Part shown: piece after piece, positions 19,986-28,559 of the stretch
Position numbering within the stretch: the first letter of the stretch is position 1
Layout: each line of letters starts with the position of its first letter
DNA from: Burkholderiales bacterium Ga0077544
GTDB lineage: Bacteria > Pseudomonadota > Gammaproteobacteria > Burkholderiales > Burkholderiaceae_D
Assembly: GCA_001464355.1 (NCBI GenBank)
Contig: LNEU01000023.1
Coordinates: 124,001-188,000, forward strand
Reading direction: 5' to 3'
DNA length: 64,000 nucleotides
Made by a program: the position numbers and the translations under genes
The notes under the pieces: model-generated
Database searches by the model: none
Told to the model about the DNA's origin: nothing
What the model saw: the letters and a program-made list of their open reading frames with translations, nothing else

Positions 19986-20276
19986 GTGCAATATTGCGAA
20001 TTAATTTCGCACTGCCACCTTTCCCCGACCGAAATCCACTATCATCGCGCTGCGCTGCAAAACTGCTGGCAGCCACTCTTCCGTTTCCGTCGACACACCC
20101 GGTTCCGACCTCGCAAGCAAAGCGCTCAGCACGCCATTCAGTCCGTAGAAAAAGTGTATGTGCGCCAAAAAGTCAGCGCATTCCTACAAACTTTTGGGAT
20201 GATTTCTGATCGCCATTCACGGATGGCTCATCTATTCTCGCAACTCAGGTCGCAAACAGAATTTACCAAAGAGTAG
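19986..20276 (+). CDS. Hypothetical basic protein downstream of cysW (tentative)
   Basis: A 96-residue frame from a GTG at 19986, 26 bases after cysW, with GGTGAG ahead. It is rich in His, Arg and Gln, has no membrane segment and no Walker motif, so it is not a cysA remnant. I recognise no domain. Weak codon evidence; it may be a true lineage-specific gene or a chance frame. Confidence 0.35.
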   Translation: MQYCELISHCHLSPTEIHYHRAALQNCWQPLFRFRRHTRFRPRKQSAQHAIQSVEKVYVRQKVSAFLQTFGMISDRHSRMAHLFSQLRSQTEFTKE

Positions 20277-20342
20277 ATACGTGACATGGGATAACCACGC
20301 TGCTTGGCAATTTTGCAAGCCGCCTCAAATAAGGAAAACGAT

Positions 20343-20537
20343 ATGTACAGCAATCACGACGAGATCAATAATCCATATTTCCTGACGCACGTTAGACGTA
20401 TTCCAGATGTCAATGTAATGCAGGCAAGTGATCAAGACAGCAACGATGATGCATCAACAGATATGGAAGAAGATGCGGATCCTGCGCATATCACTACCGT
20501 TCCCTTCAGTACGACCAAGGTCGGCTCCTTCCAGTAA
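20343..20537 (+). CDS. Hypothetical small acidic protein
   Basis: A 64-residue frame from the ATG at 20343, preceded by AAGGA at good spacing. The middle is strongly acidic (QDSNDDASTDMEEDADP). No signal, membrane segment or known domain. A 68-base imperfect inverted repeat starts 13 bases after the stop codon. The ribosome site favours a real gene; function unknown. Confidence 0.5.
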   Translation: MYSNHDEINNPYFLTHVRRIPDVNVMQASDQDSNDDASTDMEEDADPAHITTVPFSTTKVGSFQ

Positions 20538-20550
20538 GATTTCACAAAAA

Positions 20551-20618
20551 CAGATCAGCCTTTTGCGCGCCATTTATAGCTTTAAAAACTTACTGCTATG
20601 GCGCACGAAGCTGATCTG
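20551..20618. repeat. 68-base imperfect inverted repeat
   Basis: Outer arms CAGATCAGC/GCTGATCTG pair perfectly (20551-20559 with 20610-20618). An inner block (GCGCGCCAT with ATGGCGC, then ATAGC with GCTAT) continues the pairing with small bulges around an A-rich loop. No T run follows on the plus strand, so it is not an ordinary terminator. It could be a small non-autonomous repeat, an mRNA 3' structure, or part of a small RNA. Confidence 0.6.
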
Positions 20619-20851
20619 TCCCCCCGCAGTGCGAACTGCCGCAGCATGCAACATCCTCTTTCCTGCAATTCTTGCATTCAGTTATTCCATATCGTTAATT
20701 CCACGCATCGCATCACCGTTGCGGTACTGAAATAAATTAAAGCATCCATAAATTAAAACATCCATTACTGCTATTGATGCGCAGTCTGGCGTGGCTATAC
20801 TCAATTATGTTTCCATTGCTGTATGGGCCGCGGCATTTCGAAGAGGAATGT

Positions 20852-22126
20852 ATGCCAAACGAAATTCATACACGTTGTTGCATTGCAGGCGGCGGACCCG
20901 CTGGCATGATGCTGGGCTTGTTGCTGGCGCGGGTCGGGATTGACGTGCTTGTGCTGGAAAAGCATGGTGATTTCCTGCGTGACTTCCGTGGCGACACCGT
21001 GCATCCGTCGACACTGGAATTAATGCATGAACTTGGTTTGCTACAAGCACTCCTGCAGCGACCGCACGATAAGGCTTTTCAGCTAACCATCAGCGTAGCT
21101 GGTCAGGATTTGACGATTGCCGATTTCTCGCGCCTGCGCATGCAATGCAATTTCATCGCCTTGATGCCGCAATGGGATTTTCTGGATTTCCTGCGCGATC
21201 ACGCCGTCACCTACCCCAACTTCCGCCTGCTACAGAATGCCGAAGTCACAGGTTTGCTTGAGTCGGATGAGCGCATAAGCGGAGTACGTGCCAACACCGA
21301 TGACGGCACCTTGAAAATTTATGCAGATCTTGTGATCGGTGCCGATGGCCGTCATTCGATTGTGCGCAAGGCGGCGGGATTGGCAGTACGCGATCTGGGT
21401 GCACCTATTGATGTGTTATGGATGCGCTTGCCAGTTACTGCCGGCGACCCATCCACGACAGGAGCGCGTTTGGACGCAGGAAAATTCTTCGTGATGCTTC
21501 ATCGCGGCAGCTACTGGCAATGCGCGTATGTCATTCCGAAAGGCGGGATTGACGCCATCCATGCGCGCGGACTGAACGCATTTTATGCAGAGTTGACTGC
21601 AGTGGCACCACTCTTTGCAGACCGGGTTCAAGCGCTGCAAAGCTGGGACGACATCAAGTTGTTGAGCGTGACGGTAGACAGACTGGAACGCTGGTGGAAA
21701 CCAGGCTTGCTATGCATAGGCGATGCCGCCCATGCAATGTCACCTATAGGTGGCGTCGGCATCAATCTGGCGATTCAAGATGCAGTAGCGGCAGCAAATA
21801 TTCTATCCAAATCACTTGCCAACCCACAGGTTCGTGCTGAGGCGCTGACGCCTTTGCTGCAGCAGGTTCAAAGCCGACGCTTGTTCCCTGCGCGTATTAC
21901 ACAAGCGATACAGGTCGCCATTCAAAATCGCGTGCTGGTGCCTTTAATCGGCAAGCAAGGCAAACAGGCGCTGACTGTTCCATGGCCGCTCAAACTATTG
22001 AATCGCTGGCCCGCACTACGCAAGCTTCCTGCGTATGCAGTTGGCATCGGCGTTCAGCCGGAACACATCCTGGACAGGCAGGCGCATGCCGGATCGCAAG
22101 CGCCTGCCCAACCAATCAGCAAGTAA
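20852..22126 (+). CDS. FAD-dependent aromatic-ring-type monooxygenase
   Basis: The protein has 424 residues from the ATG at 20852, with AGAGGA ahead. It has the group A flavin hydroxylase pattern: N-terminal GxGxxG variant IAGGGPAGMMLGLLLARVG, the DG-type motif VIGADGRHSIVR near residue 175, and CIGDAAHAMSPIGGVGINLA near residue 300. Relatives hydroxylate phenols, ubiquinone precursors or polyketides using NAD(P)H and O2. The substrate is not evident. No pathway gene adjoins it; the neighbouring SDR gene is convergent. Confidence 0.9.
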   Translation: MPNEIHTRCCIAGGGPAGMMLGLLLARVGIDVLVLEKHGDFLRDFRGDTVHPSTLELMHELGLLQALLQRPHDKAFQLTISVAGQDLTIADFSRLRMQCNFIALMPQWDFLDFLRDHAVTYPNFRLLQNAEVTGLLESDERISGVRANTDDGTLKIYADLVIGADGRHSIVRKAAGLAVRDLGAPIDVLWMRLPVTAGDPSTTGARLDAGKFFVMLHRGSYWQCAYVIPKGGIDAIHARGLNAFYAELTAVAPLFADRVQALQSWDDIKLLSVTVDRLERWWKPGLLCIGDAAHAMSPIGGVGINLAIQDAVAAANILSKSLANPQVRAEALTPLLQQVQSRRLFPARITQAIQVAIQNRVLVPLIGKQGKQALTVPWPLKLLNRWPALRKLPAYAVGIGVQPEHILDRQAHAGSQAPAQPISK

Positions 22127-22165
22127 ATTACCCAAATTGTTGCAGCAACATTTCCCGCTACACGC

Positions 22166-22924
22166 CTAGATAAATATACCGCCCGATACTTCGATGCGTT
22201 GTGCATTGATCCAGCGACTGCCATCCGACAGCAGCACCGCAACTGCGCCTCCAATATCATCTGGCAAGCCGACGCGACCCAAGGCCGTCAGCGACGCAAA
22301 TTGCTGGTTGACTTGCGCATTGTCTCGCACAGTGCCGCCGCCAAAATCAGTTTCAATTGCGCCAGGCGCGAGCGTATTCACTGCAATGCCACGCGCACCC
22401 AATTCTTTCGCCATGTAGCGTGTCATCACTTCCACCGCGCCTTTCATCATGGCGTAAGCGGCATAACCAGGGAAGCTGAAGCGCGTCAAGCCGGTGGAAA
22501 TATTTACGATCCGTCCGCCATCAGCGATCAATGGCAGCAATTTTTGCGTCAGGAAGAAAGGGCCCTTTAAATGAATATTCGCAAGTTGCTCGAACTGTTC
22601 TTCCGTCGTCTCTGCCAGAGCGGCGGCAATACCGATGCCTGCATTATTGACCAAGTAGTCGAAATGTTCGGTATTGAATTTGGTACGCAAAACATCTTTT
22701 AGCGCAGTGATAAAAGATCCAAACGATGCGCTGTTACCAACGTCGAGCTTCAGCATGGCTGCATGTCCGCCCTTGCTTTCGATCTCTTGTACCAAAGCAT
22801 CCGCTTCGACCGTATTGCTGTGATAAGTGCCGATGATGGCGATGCCCTGCGCGGCGAGATGCAGCGCAGCGTTCTTACCCAGACCGCGGCTGGCGCCAGT
22901 GATGATGGCAATTTTCTGTTTCAT
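22166..22924 (-). CDS. SDR-family oxidoreductase
   Basis: A 252-residue classical short-chain dehydrogenase. The cofactor motif TGASRGLG is near residue 9, the NNAG segment follows, then the catalytic Ser in VNISTG and the YxxxK pair in YAMMKG. A basic residue after the glycine motif and the HSN segment suggest NADPH. The C terminus (RIEVSGGIFI) is normal. It is transcribed divergently from a LysR regulator gene across a 112-base region with two copies of a 17-base element, so this SDR is the likely target of that regulator. Confidence 0.93.
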   Translation of the reverse strand: MKQKIAIITGASRGLGKNAALHLAAQGIAIIGTYHSNTVEADALVQEIESKGGHAAMLKLDVGNSASFGSFITALKDVLRTKFNTEHFDYLVNNAGIGIAAALAETTEEQFEQLANIHLKGPFFLTQKLLPLIADGGRIVNISTGLTRFSFPGYAAYAMMKGAVEVMTRYMAKELGARGIAVNTLAPGAIETDFGGGTVRDNAQVNQQFASLTALGRVGLPDDIGGAVAVLLSDGSRWINAQRIEVSGGIFI

Positions 22925-22959
22925 GTCTGTTCCTCTGCTAGTTAATAAACTGAACTCAG

Positions 22960-23018
22960 TATATTGTTCGGATTAATCAAGATAAATATCGATTAAATGA
23001 ATATACTGTTCGGATTAA
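22960..23018. promoter_or_regulatory. Paired operator-like repeats between SDR and LysR genes
   Basis: TATATTGTTCGGATTAA (22960-22976) and TATACTGTTCGGATTAA (23002-23018) differ at one base and are 42 bases apart, about four helical turns. They lie exactly between the divergent start codons. The likely ligand is the adjacent LysR protein, or a TetR-like regulator encoded elsewhere. Confidence 0.7.
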
Positions 23019-23036
23019 ACCGATCAAAATACCAGC

Positions 23037-23951
23037 ATGGCAGCCAATAAATTCGACCTTTTAAGAAGCTTCGTGCGCGTGACCGAAGTTGGCAGCTTTA
23101 CCCAGGCTGCCGCCCTACTCGGCTTGCAAAAGGCCAGTGTGTCTGAGCATGTGCGCGCGCTGGAAGAACTGGTGGGAGCAAGACTTTTGCATCGCACCAC
23201 ACGCAAGGTGCAGCCTACGCATGACGGAATCGCACTATTCGAGCGCTGCAAGGATCTGTTGTCCGACATGGACGATCTGGAAGGCATGTTCCGACGCGAT
23301 GGCGCGGCATTGACCGGCCGTTTGCGGGTCGATATGCCGACTGCAGTTGCACACAAAATCGTCATGCCGCATTTAGCAGAATTTGTCGCACAGTACCCGC
23401 ATGTGCAAATCGAAATCAGCAGCGCGGATCGCCGGGTTGATGTGGTGCGAGAAGGATTCGATTGCGTGTTGCGTGTGGGCGATACCGTCGATCCATCGCT
23501 GATTGCGCGCAAGCTGGGCGCATTTCAGATGGTTAATTGCGCCAGCCCGGCGTATCTGCAGCAATATGGCATGCCGCAGTCGCTGGATGATCTGACCACG
23601 CATCAATTGATCCATTACACACCCGTGCTTGGCATGCGTTCATCCGGTTTCGAATATGTCGTCGATGGCAAAACAATTTCGCTGCCGATGTCGGGGGCAG
23701 TCACCGTCAATAACATTGAAGCCTATGAAGCAGCATGTCTGGGCGGTTTGGGAATCGTACAATCGCCGCTTTCCGGCTTGCGCGAACATATCAAACATGG
23801 CCACCTGGTAAGCATCCTGCCGCAATACCTGCCGGCGCCGATGACCGTATCACTGCTGTACTCGCATCGCCGTCATCTGCCGCAGCGGGTGCGGATATTC
23901 ATGGATTGGCTGGCCGGACTGATGGAACAGCATTACCCATTCCTGAAATAA
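23037..23951 (+). CDS. LysR-family transcriptional regulator
   Basis: The protein has 304 residues from the ATG at 23037. The N-terminal winged helix-turn-helix (residues 1-62) reads LLRSFVRVTEVGSFTQAAALL and continues with KASVSEHVRALEELVGARLL. The C-terminal half is the periplasmic-binding-protein-like effector domain (from about residue 90). It belongs to the CrgA/AaeR-like branch by its FDCVLRVGD segment. It is divergent from the SDR gene and likely controls it and itself through the repeats in between. Confidence 0.94.
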   Translation: MAANKFDLLRSFVRVTEVGSFTQAAALLGLQKASVSEHVRALEELVGARLLHRTTRKVQPTHDGIALFERCKDLLSDMDDLEGMFRRDGAALTGRLRVDMPTAVAHKIVMPHLAEFVAQYPHVQIEISSADRRVDVVREGFDCVLRVGDTVDPSLIARKLGAFQMVNCASPAYLQQYGMPQSLDDLTTHQLIHYTPVLGMRSSGFEYVVDGKTISLPMSGAVTVNNIEAYEAACLGGLGIVQSPLSGLREHIKHGHLVSILPQYLPAPMTVSLLYSHRRHLPQRVRIFMDWLAGLMEQHYPFLK

Positions 23952-23984
23952 AAAGGAGGGCGAATAAATCGTCCTCCTTTTTTA
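23951..23984. terminator. Bidirectional terminator between two convergent LysR-type genes
   Basis: Stem AAAAGGAGG/CCTCCTTTT with an inner CGA/TCG pair and an ATAAA loop, with A and T runs on both sides. It separates the LysR gene on the left from the nhaR-like gene on the right. Confidence 0.88.
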
Positions 23985-24006
23985 TCTTTTGCTTCATTTG
24001 GCAAGC

Positions 24007-24906
24007 TTATCGAATCAGACTTTCACGCGCAGCCGAACTGATCGCAACAACGGCCGGATGCGTCAATTGCCGCTCTACCGAAATGGCATAGAACTGTTCC
24101 GTCACGATGGTCGTACGACCAATTTCAGTCACACCGTACTGCTTCTTGATTTGTTCTGCGACCGCCGATGGTGCCGCGAATATCCCTTTGCCTGCTGCAC
24201 CGAAAGCCTGCAGCAATGCACCATCGTCAAACTCGCCGACTATGCGTGGACGCACTTTTTCTTTTTCAAACCAGCGTATCAAACGTGGTCTGACTGCGGC
24301 ATCTTCACCCGGCATCAGGAAGGGTGCCCCATCCAGACTTTTCGGAAAATTTTTCTCGTATTCTTTCGCCAGCTCATCCGTCGCAAAAAAAGTTACACCG
24401 CATTCGCCCAGCAAATGGTTATAGCCGCGCACGTCGATATTCGCAGGCATCGGGCTATCGGCAATCACAATGTCCAGTCTGTGCACCGCCAGATCAGCCA
24501 ACAGGCTGGTCAGCTTGCCTTCTCGACAAACGATACGCAAGGATTCAGGCAACTCCATCGCCGGCTCCAGCAACAAGTAGGCAATTGCCTTGGGCACTGC
24601 ATCGGCGACACCTACCCTGAACTGTAAAGGCCAGCCGCCAGGACGGAAGCGCAAGACTTCCTGCAACTCTTCTCCCAGCGTGAAAATCTCATCCGCGTAA
24701 CCCAGCACCACGCGACCGGCATCATTGAGCTCAAGACGTCGACCAACACGGTTGAATAATTTGTACCCGAGCACATCTTCAAACAAGGTAATCTGACCGC
24801 TGATGGTTTGCGGCGTCAGGTGCAAACGCTCACTGGCACGTCCGATGCCGCCCGATTTGGCCACCACCCAGAAATAGTGCAAATGCTTGTAATTCATTGT
24901 ACTCAT
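24007..24906 (-). CDS. nhaR: NhaR-type LysR transcriptional activator
   Basis: The protein has 299 residues. The start MSTMNYKHLHYFWVVAKSGG and the recognition segment LHLTPQTISGQITLFEDVLG are the signature of NhaR, which in E. coli activates the Na+/H+ antiporter gene nhaA and pgaABCD. The effector domain follows from about residue 90. No antiporter gene is adjacent; the nearest is the CPA2 antiporter 15 kb away, so the target here is open. It is divergent from the Bax-inhibitor-family gene. Confidence 0.88.
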   Translation of the reverse strand: MSTMNYKHLHYFWVVAKSGGIGRASERLHLTPQTISGQITLFEDVLGYKLFNRVGRRLELNDAGRVVLGYADEIFTLGEELQEVLRFRPGGWPLQFRVGVADAVPKAIAYLLLEPAMELPESLRIVCREGKLTSLLADLAVHRLDIVIADSPMPANIDVRGYNHLLGECGVTFFATDELAKEYEKNFPKSLDGAPFLMPGEDAAVRPRLIRWFEKEKVRPRIVGEFDDGALLQAFGAAGKGIFAAPSAVAEQIKKQYGVTEIGRTTIVTEQFYAISVERQLTHPAVVAISSAARESLIR

Positions 24907-25107
24907 CGTGTCTCTATGCTCAGTTTTTACGAATGAAAAATTGATTATATTCGAATTTTCAATAGAATAAGAAGCAAGTACATTTAAGCTGCTTCATACT
25001 GGAATACAGCAAACAAAATCAGGTAAAACAGAACCGCAGACTCACTAATCTGTCTTACTTTTCGTGACCAGCATGATGGAAGCACACACACTTGAGGAGT
25101 AGCAACC

Positions 25108-25791
25108 ATGAATCCAGTTGACCAACTGCGCAGTTCCCCGCAAACAAACAGTTTTTCGACGTCCGTACTATCGACCAACAAGGTCATACGCAATACGTAT
25201 TTATTGCTGTCCGTGACTTTGCTGTTCAGCGCGATCACGGCAGGTATTGCGATGGCATTGAATCTGCCACATCCGGGCCTGATCATTACAATGGTCGGTT
25301 ATTTCGGCTTGCTGTTTCTGACCAATAAATTCCGCAATCAGGGTTTAGGCATCGCCTGCGTGTTTGCGCTGACCGGCTTCATGGGTTACACCATCGGACC
25401 TTTGCTGAATATGTATCTCGGCTTGCCGAATGGTGGGCAGACCGTGATGATGGCGTTCGGCGCAACGGCTGCAATCTTTGTCGCATTGTCGGCCTACGCT
25501 CTCACCAGCCGCAAAAACTTCAGCTACATGGGCGGCTTTTTAACAGCCGGCATTTTGGTTGCCTTTCTGGCGTCCTTGGGTGCTTACTTCTTTGAAATCC
25601 AGGCATTGTCGCTGGCTGTATCTGCTGCCTTCGTGTTGCTGATGTCGGGTCTTATCCTTTACGAAACCAGCGAAATCATCCACGGCGGCGAAACCAACTA
25701 TGTGATGGCGACTGTCACCTTGTTCGTGGCGATTTTCAATCTGTTCATTAGCCTGTTGCAATTACTTGGCTTCGTGAACAGCAACGATTAA
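25108..25791 (+). CDS. Bax inhibitor-1 (YccA/YbhL-like) membrane protein
   Basis: A 227-residue inner membrane protein with seven hydrophobic segments after a polar N terminus of about 25 residues. The family signature is present in the last part (LYETSEIIHGGETNYVMATV), with the conserved acidic residues used for pH-gated calcium leak in the characterised bacterial member. The E. coli homologue YccA interacts with the FtsH protease. It stands alone downstream of the divergent nhaR-like gene. Confidence 0.93.
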   Translation: MNPVDQLRSSPQTNSFSTSVLSTNKVIRNTYLLLSVTLLFSAITAGIAMALNLPHPGLIITMVGYFGLLFLTNKFRNQGLGIACVFALTGFMGYTIGPLLNMYLGLPNGGQTVMMAFGATAAIFVALSAYALTSRKNFSYMGGFLTAGILVAFLASLGAYFFEIQALSLAVSAAFVLLMSGLILYETSEIIHGGETNYVMATVTLFVAIFNLFISLLQLLGFVNSND

Positions 25792-25826
25792 TCGTTTTTC
25801 TGTTTTTACAATGTTCTGAGTAAGCT

Positions 25827-25850
25827 AAGCGCCATCCACGGATGGCGCTT
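25827..25850 (+). terminator. Hairpin after the Bax-inhibitor-family gene
   Basis: Stem AAGCGCCATC/GATGGCGCTT with a 4-base loop, 36 bases after the stop codon. It lacks a clear T run (CTTCTACAT follows), so termination may be partial and the next gene, 20 bases on, could be reached by read-through. Confidence 0.55.
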
Positions 25851-25869
25851 CTACATCCAAGGCATACAC

Positions 25870-26145
25870 ATGAAATGTCCCATTTGTACTGATATGCACT
25901 TGATCATGTCCGATCGGCATGGCATTGAAATCGACTACTGCCCGCAATGTCGCGGTGTCTGGCTTGATCGCGACGAACTTGAAAAACTGATCGATCGTTC
26001 CGCTACGGCAGTGATCGCTGATGCCCCACCTCGTCATCGCAGCACGTGCAAGCACACGGAGCAGGAAAAATTACATGGATACAGCAAGGAAGGTTACGGC
26101 CAGAAAAATAAAAAAGACTTGATAGGCGAGTTGTTCAACTTTTAA
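25870..26145 (+). CDS. Zinc-ribbon protein, TFIIB-type (zf-TFIIB) domain
   Basis: A 91-residue protein starting with a four-Cys ribbon: MKCPIC followed by YCPQCRGVWLDRDEL, the standard pattern of the bacterial zf-TFIIB family. The rest is basic and His-rich (PPRHRSTCKHTEQEK), ending in DLIGELFNF. The family is widespread and small; no biochemical function is known to me. It probably binds zinc and is cytoplasmic. It follows the Bax-inhibitor-family gene after 78 bases. Confidence 0.9.
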   Translation: MKCPICTDMHLIMSDRHGIEIDYCPQCRGVWLDRDELEKLIDRSATAVIADAPPRHRSTCKHTEQEKLHGYSKEGYGQKNKKDLIGELFNF

Positions 26146-26203
26146 TAACTAGGTATTACTGCCGCAAACCAGGTTTGCTGCATTGTCTGCAAGCGCAGCT
26201 ATT

Positions 26204-26353
26204 TCAATCATGTTCCCCTTCTTTTTCCTGCATTTCTCCCGTTTTTTTTCGCGTCCTTTTTCCATCCAGTTTTACTACTAATTCATTGATCAAGCGATCC
26301 GACATGCTGGCAGCGAGCTCTGCCTGCGCTTGCTTTTGCTTGCCTGCATCCAT
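26204..26353 (-). CDS. Hypothetical small charged protein (tentative)
   Basis: A 49-residue frame starting at the ATG at 26351-26353 in the 340-base gap ahead of the carbonic anhydrase gene. The product is helical and charged (QKQAQAELAASMSDRLINEL, then a Lys/Arg/Glu-rich tail ending in GEHD), unlike the Cys/Pro/Ser-rich frames that random sequence here yields. No ribosome site is clear. Low certainty. Confidence 0.3.
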   Translation of the reverse strand: MDAGKQKQAQAELAASMSDRLINELVVKLDGKRTRKKTGEMQEKEGEHD

Positions 26354-26484
26354 CCGTTTGATTTGCAAACTTTAGAAAGCAAAGCCTGCGTGAATGCTTT
26401 AAAGTAGCGGACGACTGGCCTCAGGTGCCGCTTGTTTTGCGCCAAATACGCAGGCAAAAAAATCGAAAAGTTAGGGAAAACAGA

Positions 26485-27108
26485 ATGAATACTGCAATAG
26501 ATGCACTGGAACGTTTGCTTGAAGGAAACCGTCGCTTCGTCGCCGACATCCGCAATGACGACAATACATCCACCCGCGCACGTCGCAAGGAAGTCGCGGA
26601 CGGGCAAGAACCGTTTGCCATCATTCTCGGCTGTTCAGACTCGCGTGTACCGGCTGAAATGGTCTTCGATCAAGGTCTCGGTGACCTGTTCGTGATTCGC
26701 GTTGCCGGCAATATCGTCGCGCCCTCGCAAGTCGGCAGTGTTGAATTCGCAGCGGCGCAGTTCAAGACGAAATTAGTAGTCGTTCTTGGGCATTCGAAAT
26801 GCGGCGCAATTGTGGCGACATTGGAGGAATTGAAACGCCCGACAGAAAACCAATCGCGCAACCTTAAATCGATCGTCGACCGTATCCGTCCATCGGTAGA
26901 GACTCTACTCGAAACAGATTTGAAACATGACCACGATGCCTTGGTACATCAATCGATACGCGCGAATATTCGGGCCTCTGCCAATCACTTGCGCCACGGG
27001 TCAGAATTACTCGAAAACCTGATACAAAATGAAGGCTTGTTGGTCGTCGGTGCAGAGTACTCACTGGAAACCGGTGCGGTCGAATTCTTCGACGGCATGC
27101 CCGCTTAG
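26485..27108 (+). CDS. Beta-class carbonic anhydrase
   Basis: Interconverts CO2 and bicarbonate in the cytoplasm. It has 207 residues from the ATG at 26485, with AGGG ahead. Zinc ligands are Cys50, His103 and Cys106, and the Asp52-Arg54 dyad is in CSDSRVP. The VAGNIV and GHSKCGA motifs are intact. A frame extending 20 residues upstream is basic and unlike the family. It is monocistronic with its own terminator. Confidence 0.95.
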   Translation: MNTAIDALERLLEGNRRFVADIRNDDNTSTRARRKEVADGQEPFAIILGCSDSRVPAEMVFDQGLGDLFVIRVAGNIVAPSQVGSVEFAAAQFKTKLVVVLGHSKCGAIVATLEELKRPTENQSRNLKSIVDRIRPSVETLLETDLKHDHDALVHQSIRANIRASANHLRHGSELLENLIQNEGLLVVGAEYSLETGAVEFFDGMPA

Positions 27109-27116
27109 CATTGATG

Positions 27117-27148
27117 AAAAAGCCGGCGATGATCAAGGCCGGCTTTTT
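27117..27148. terminator. Bidirectional terminator
   Basis: Perfect 11-bp stem AAAAAGCCGGC/GCCGGCTTTTT with a 10-base loop. It lies between the convergent carbonic anhydrase and LpxR-like genes and can serve both. Confidence 0.92.
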
Positions 27149-27206
27149 ACAAATACTCCAGATACTTGCGCATGAGCGGCACGCTCGCTGCCGCTTGTTT
27201 CTGTAA

Positions 27207-28340
27207 TCAATATTCCAGGCTGAGCGTAAGCGAGCCGAAACTCTGCGTATCTTTCTGCTGGCGAAATTCCTTGCTGCGCCAGTACTGTGCATACGTAATT
27301 TTTCCACCCACCCATTGCCACGCAATGCCGGCAGACACATCGCCGACCAAATATTCCTTGGCGACACTATGGCTATTCGAGAAGGTATTCCCATCGAGGA
27401 AAATATTGTGCGCGACTGCACGCGCATCGACGCCGACAAACGCATGGATGCCGCCGTTTGACAAACGGCGCGCTGCGTTGATCGGTAACGGCGCATTGCT
27501 ATCGCTGGCAGGTCGGATAGGTGAAGTGCCGAAGTCATCCGGCAAATAGCTGCCTATACGCATCTCCAGACCTGCATTCAGATAGGTCTTCACATTCCCC
27601 AGGCTAAAACCGTAATGCGTGATCGCATCGATCTTGGGAGCATCCGCGCGGGAAATCACCAACACCTTGTTTTTTCTTTCCTTCACAAACTGGATACCCA
27701 ATTCATTATTGAGTTGATTGTCCCAGCCGTTAAAGCGATCGATGCCGCGCCAGTCGTGAATTGTATTCTGGGACTGCCGCGCCAGCGATGCGGGACCGAC
27801 CATGCCTATGTCTATCTCGACCGTATCCATTTCCCTGGCATTGCGGGCATTGTAAGCAAATCCGAGATACAGCCAGCCGGCATAAGGTCTGTCGTTGGCA
27901 ATCAGATCGCTGCGAGCGTTATCAGTAGGCGTATACATCGATTGGCCGAAACTGACGACCATATTGCGCGTTTCGAATGCGCCCGGCTGCAAGGTTTGAG
28001 AAAACCGATTCAACTGACGTACCCATTTCGGCAGGCACGGATCGTTGATGTAATCCGCCAGATTGGCCGATACCCACGACAGTTTTATGCCATTCGTGTA
28101 ATTATTATCGGTGCCTGCAAACAAATCGTTTTCATAATAAACATTGAATACTTCCGGATAATTTTTCAGCTCTCGAACGCCCGGCACGGCAGAACATGTT
28201 GCTTCTATAGGCTGCTTGCCAAGTTCAGCCTTCAGTTCACCAGTCTGCTCTTCGGCCAAGGCGGCGGTACTGAACATCAGACAAGACAGCGAAAACGAAA
28301 AGTGCAGCGTTTTTTTGACTAAAGGACGAGCTATACGCAT
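27207..28340 (-). CDS. LpxR-family lipid A 3'-O-deacylase (DUF2219)
   Basis: Outer membrane beta-barrel enzyme that removes the 3'-acyloxyacyl chain of lipid A. It has 377 residues from the ATG at 28338-28340; a signal peptide ends about AALA-EEQ. The family's active-site region reads YYENDLFAGTDNNYTNG, with the Asn-Asp pair and a downstream Thr, followed by NDRPYAGWLYLG and the C-terminal aromatic SLEY. An insertion of about 45 residues precedes the first strand. No good ribosome site is visible, so the exact start is less sure. Deacylation could alter outer membrane immunogenicity and permeability. Confidence 0.87.
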   Translation of the reverse strand: MRIARPLVKKTLHFSFSLSCLMFSTAALAEEQTGELKAELGKQPIEATCSAVPGVRELKNYPEVFNVYYENDLFAGTDNNYTNGIKLSWVSANLADYINDPCLPKWVRQLNRFSQTLQPGAFETRNMVVSFGQSMYTPTDNARSDLIANDRPYAGWLYLGFAYNARNAREMDTVEIDIGMVGPASLARQSQNTIHDWRGIDRFNGWDNQLNNELGIQFVKERKNKVLVISRADAPKIDAITHYGFSLGNVKTYLNAGLEMRIGSYLPDDFGTSPIRPASDSNAPLPINAARRLSNGGIHAFVGVDARAVAHNIFLDGNTFSNSHSVAKEYLVGDVSAGIAWQWVGGKITYAQYWRSKEFRQQKDTQSFGSLTLSLEY

Positions 28341-28455
28341 GAGGAGAGCTTTACAATCATTTTCATAATATTGGATAGAACGCAAATATGATGGCACTGT
28401 CCATACCCTGACTACCTAGTATCGGCACACTAATTTCAGTTTATACATACATCTA

Positions 28456-28467
28456 TGCGCTAGCGCA
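28456..28467. promoter_or_regulatory. 12-bp palindrome TGCGCTAGCGCA
   Basis: A perfect palindrome in the 219-base divergent region between the LpxR-like gene and the YbaY-MliC lipoprotein gene, about 90 bases from the latter's start. It could be an operator for either; there is no further support. Confidence 0.35.
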
Positions 28468-28559
28468 CATAAGCAATAATAATGTTGCCCAGCGTTGTGG
28501 ATTTTGCACGTTAATTTTGCACCATCAACCAGACCACATCTTTTTTTCAGGATAAGCAG

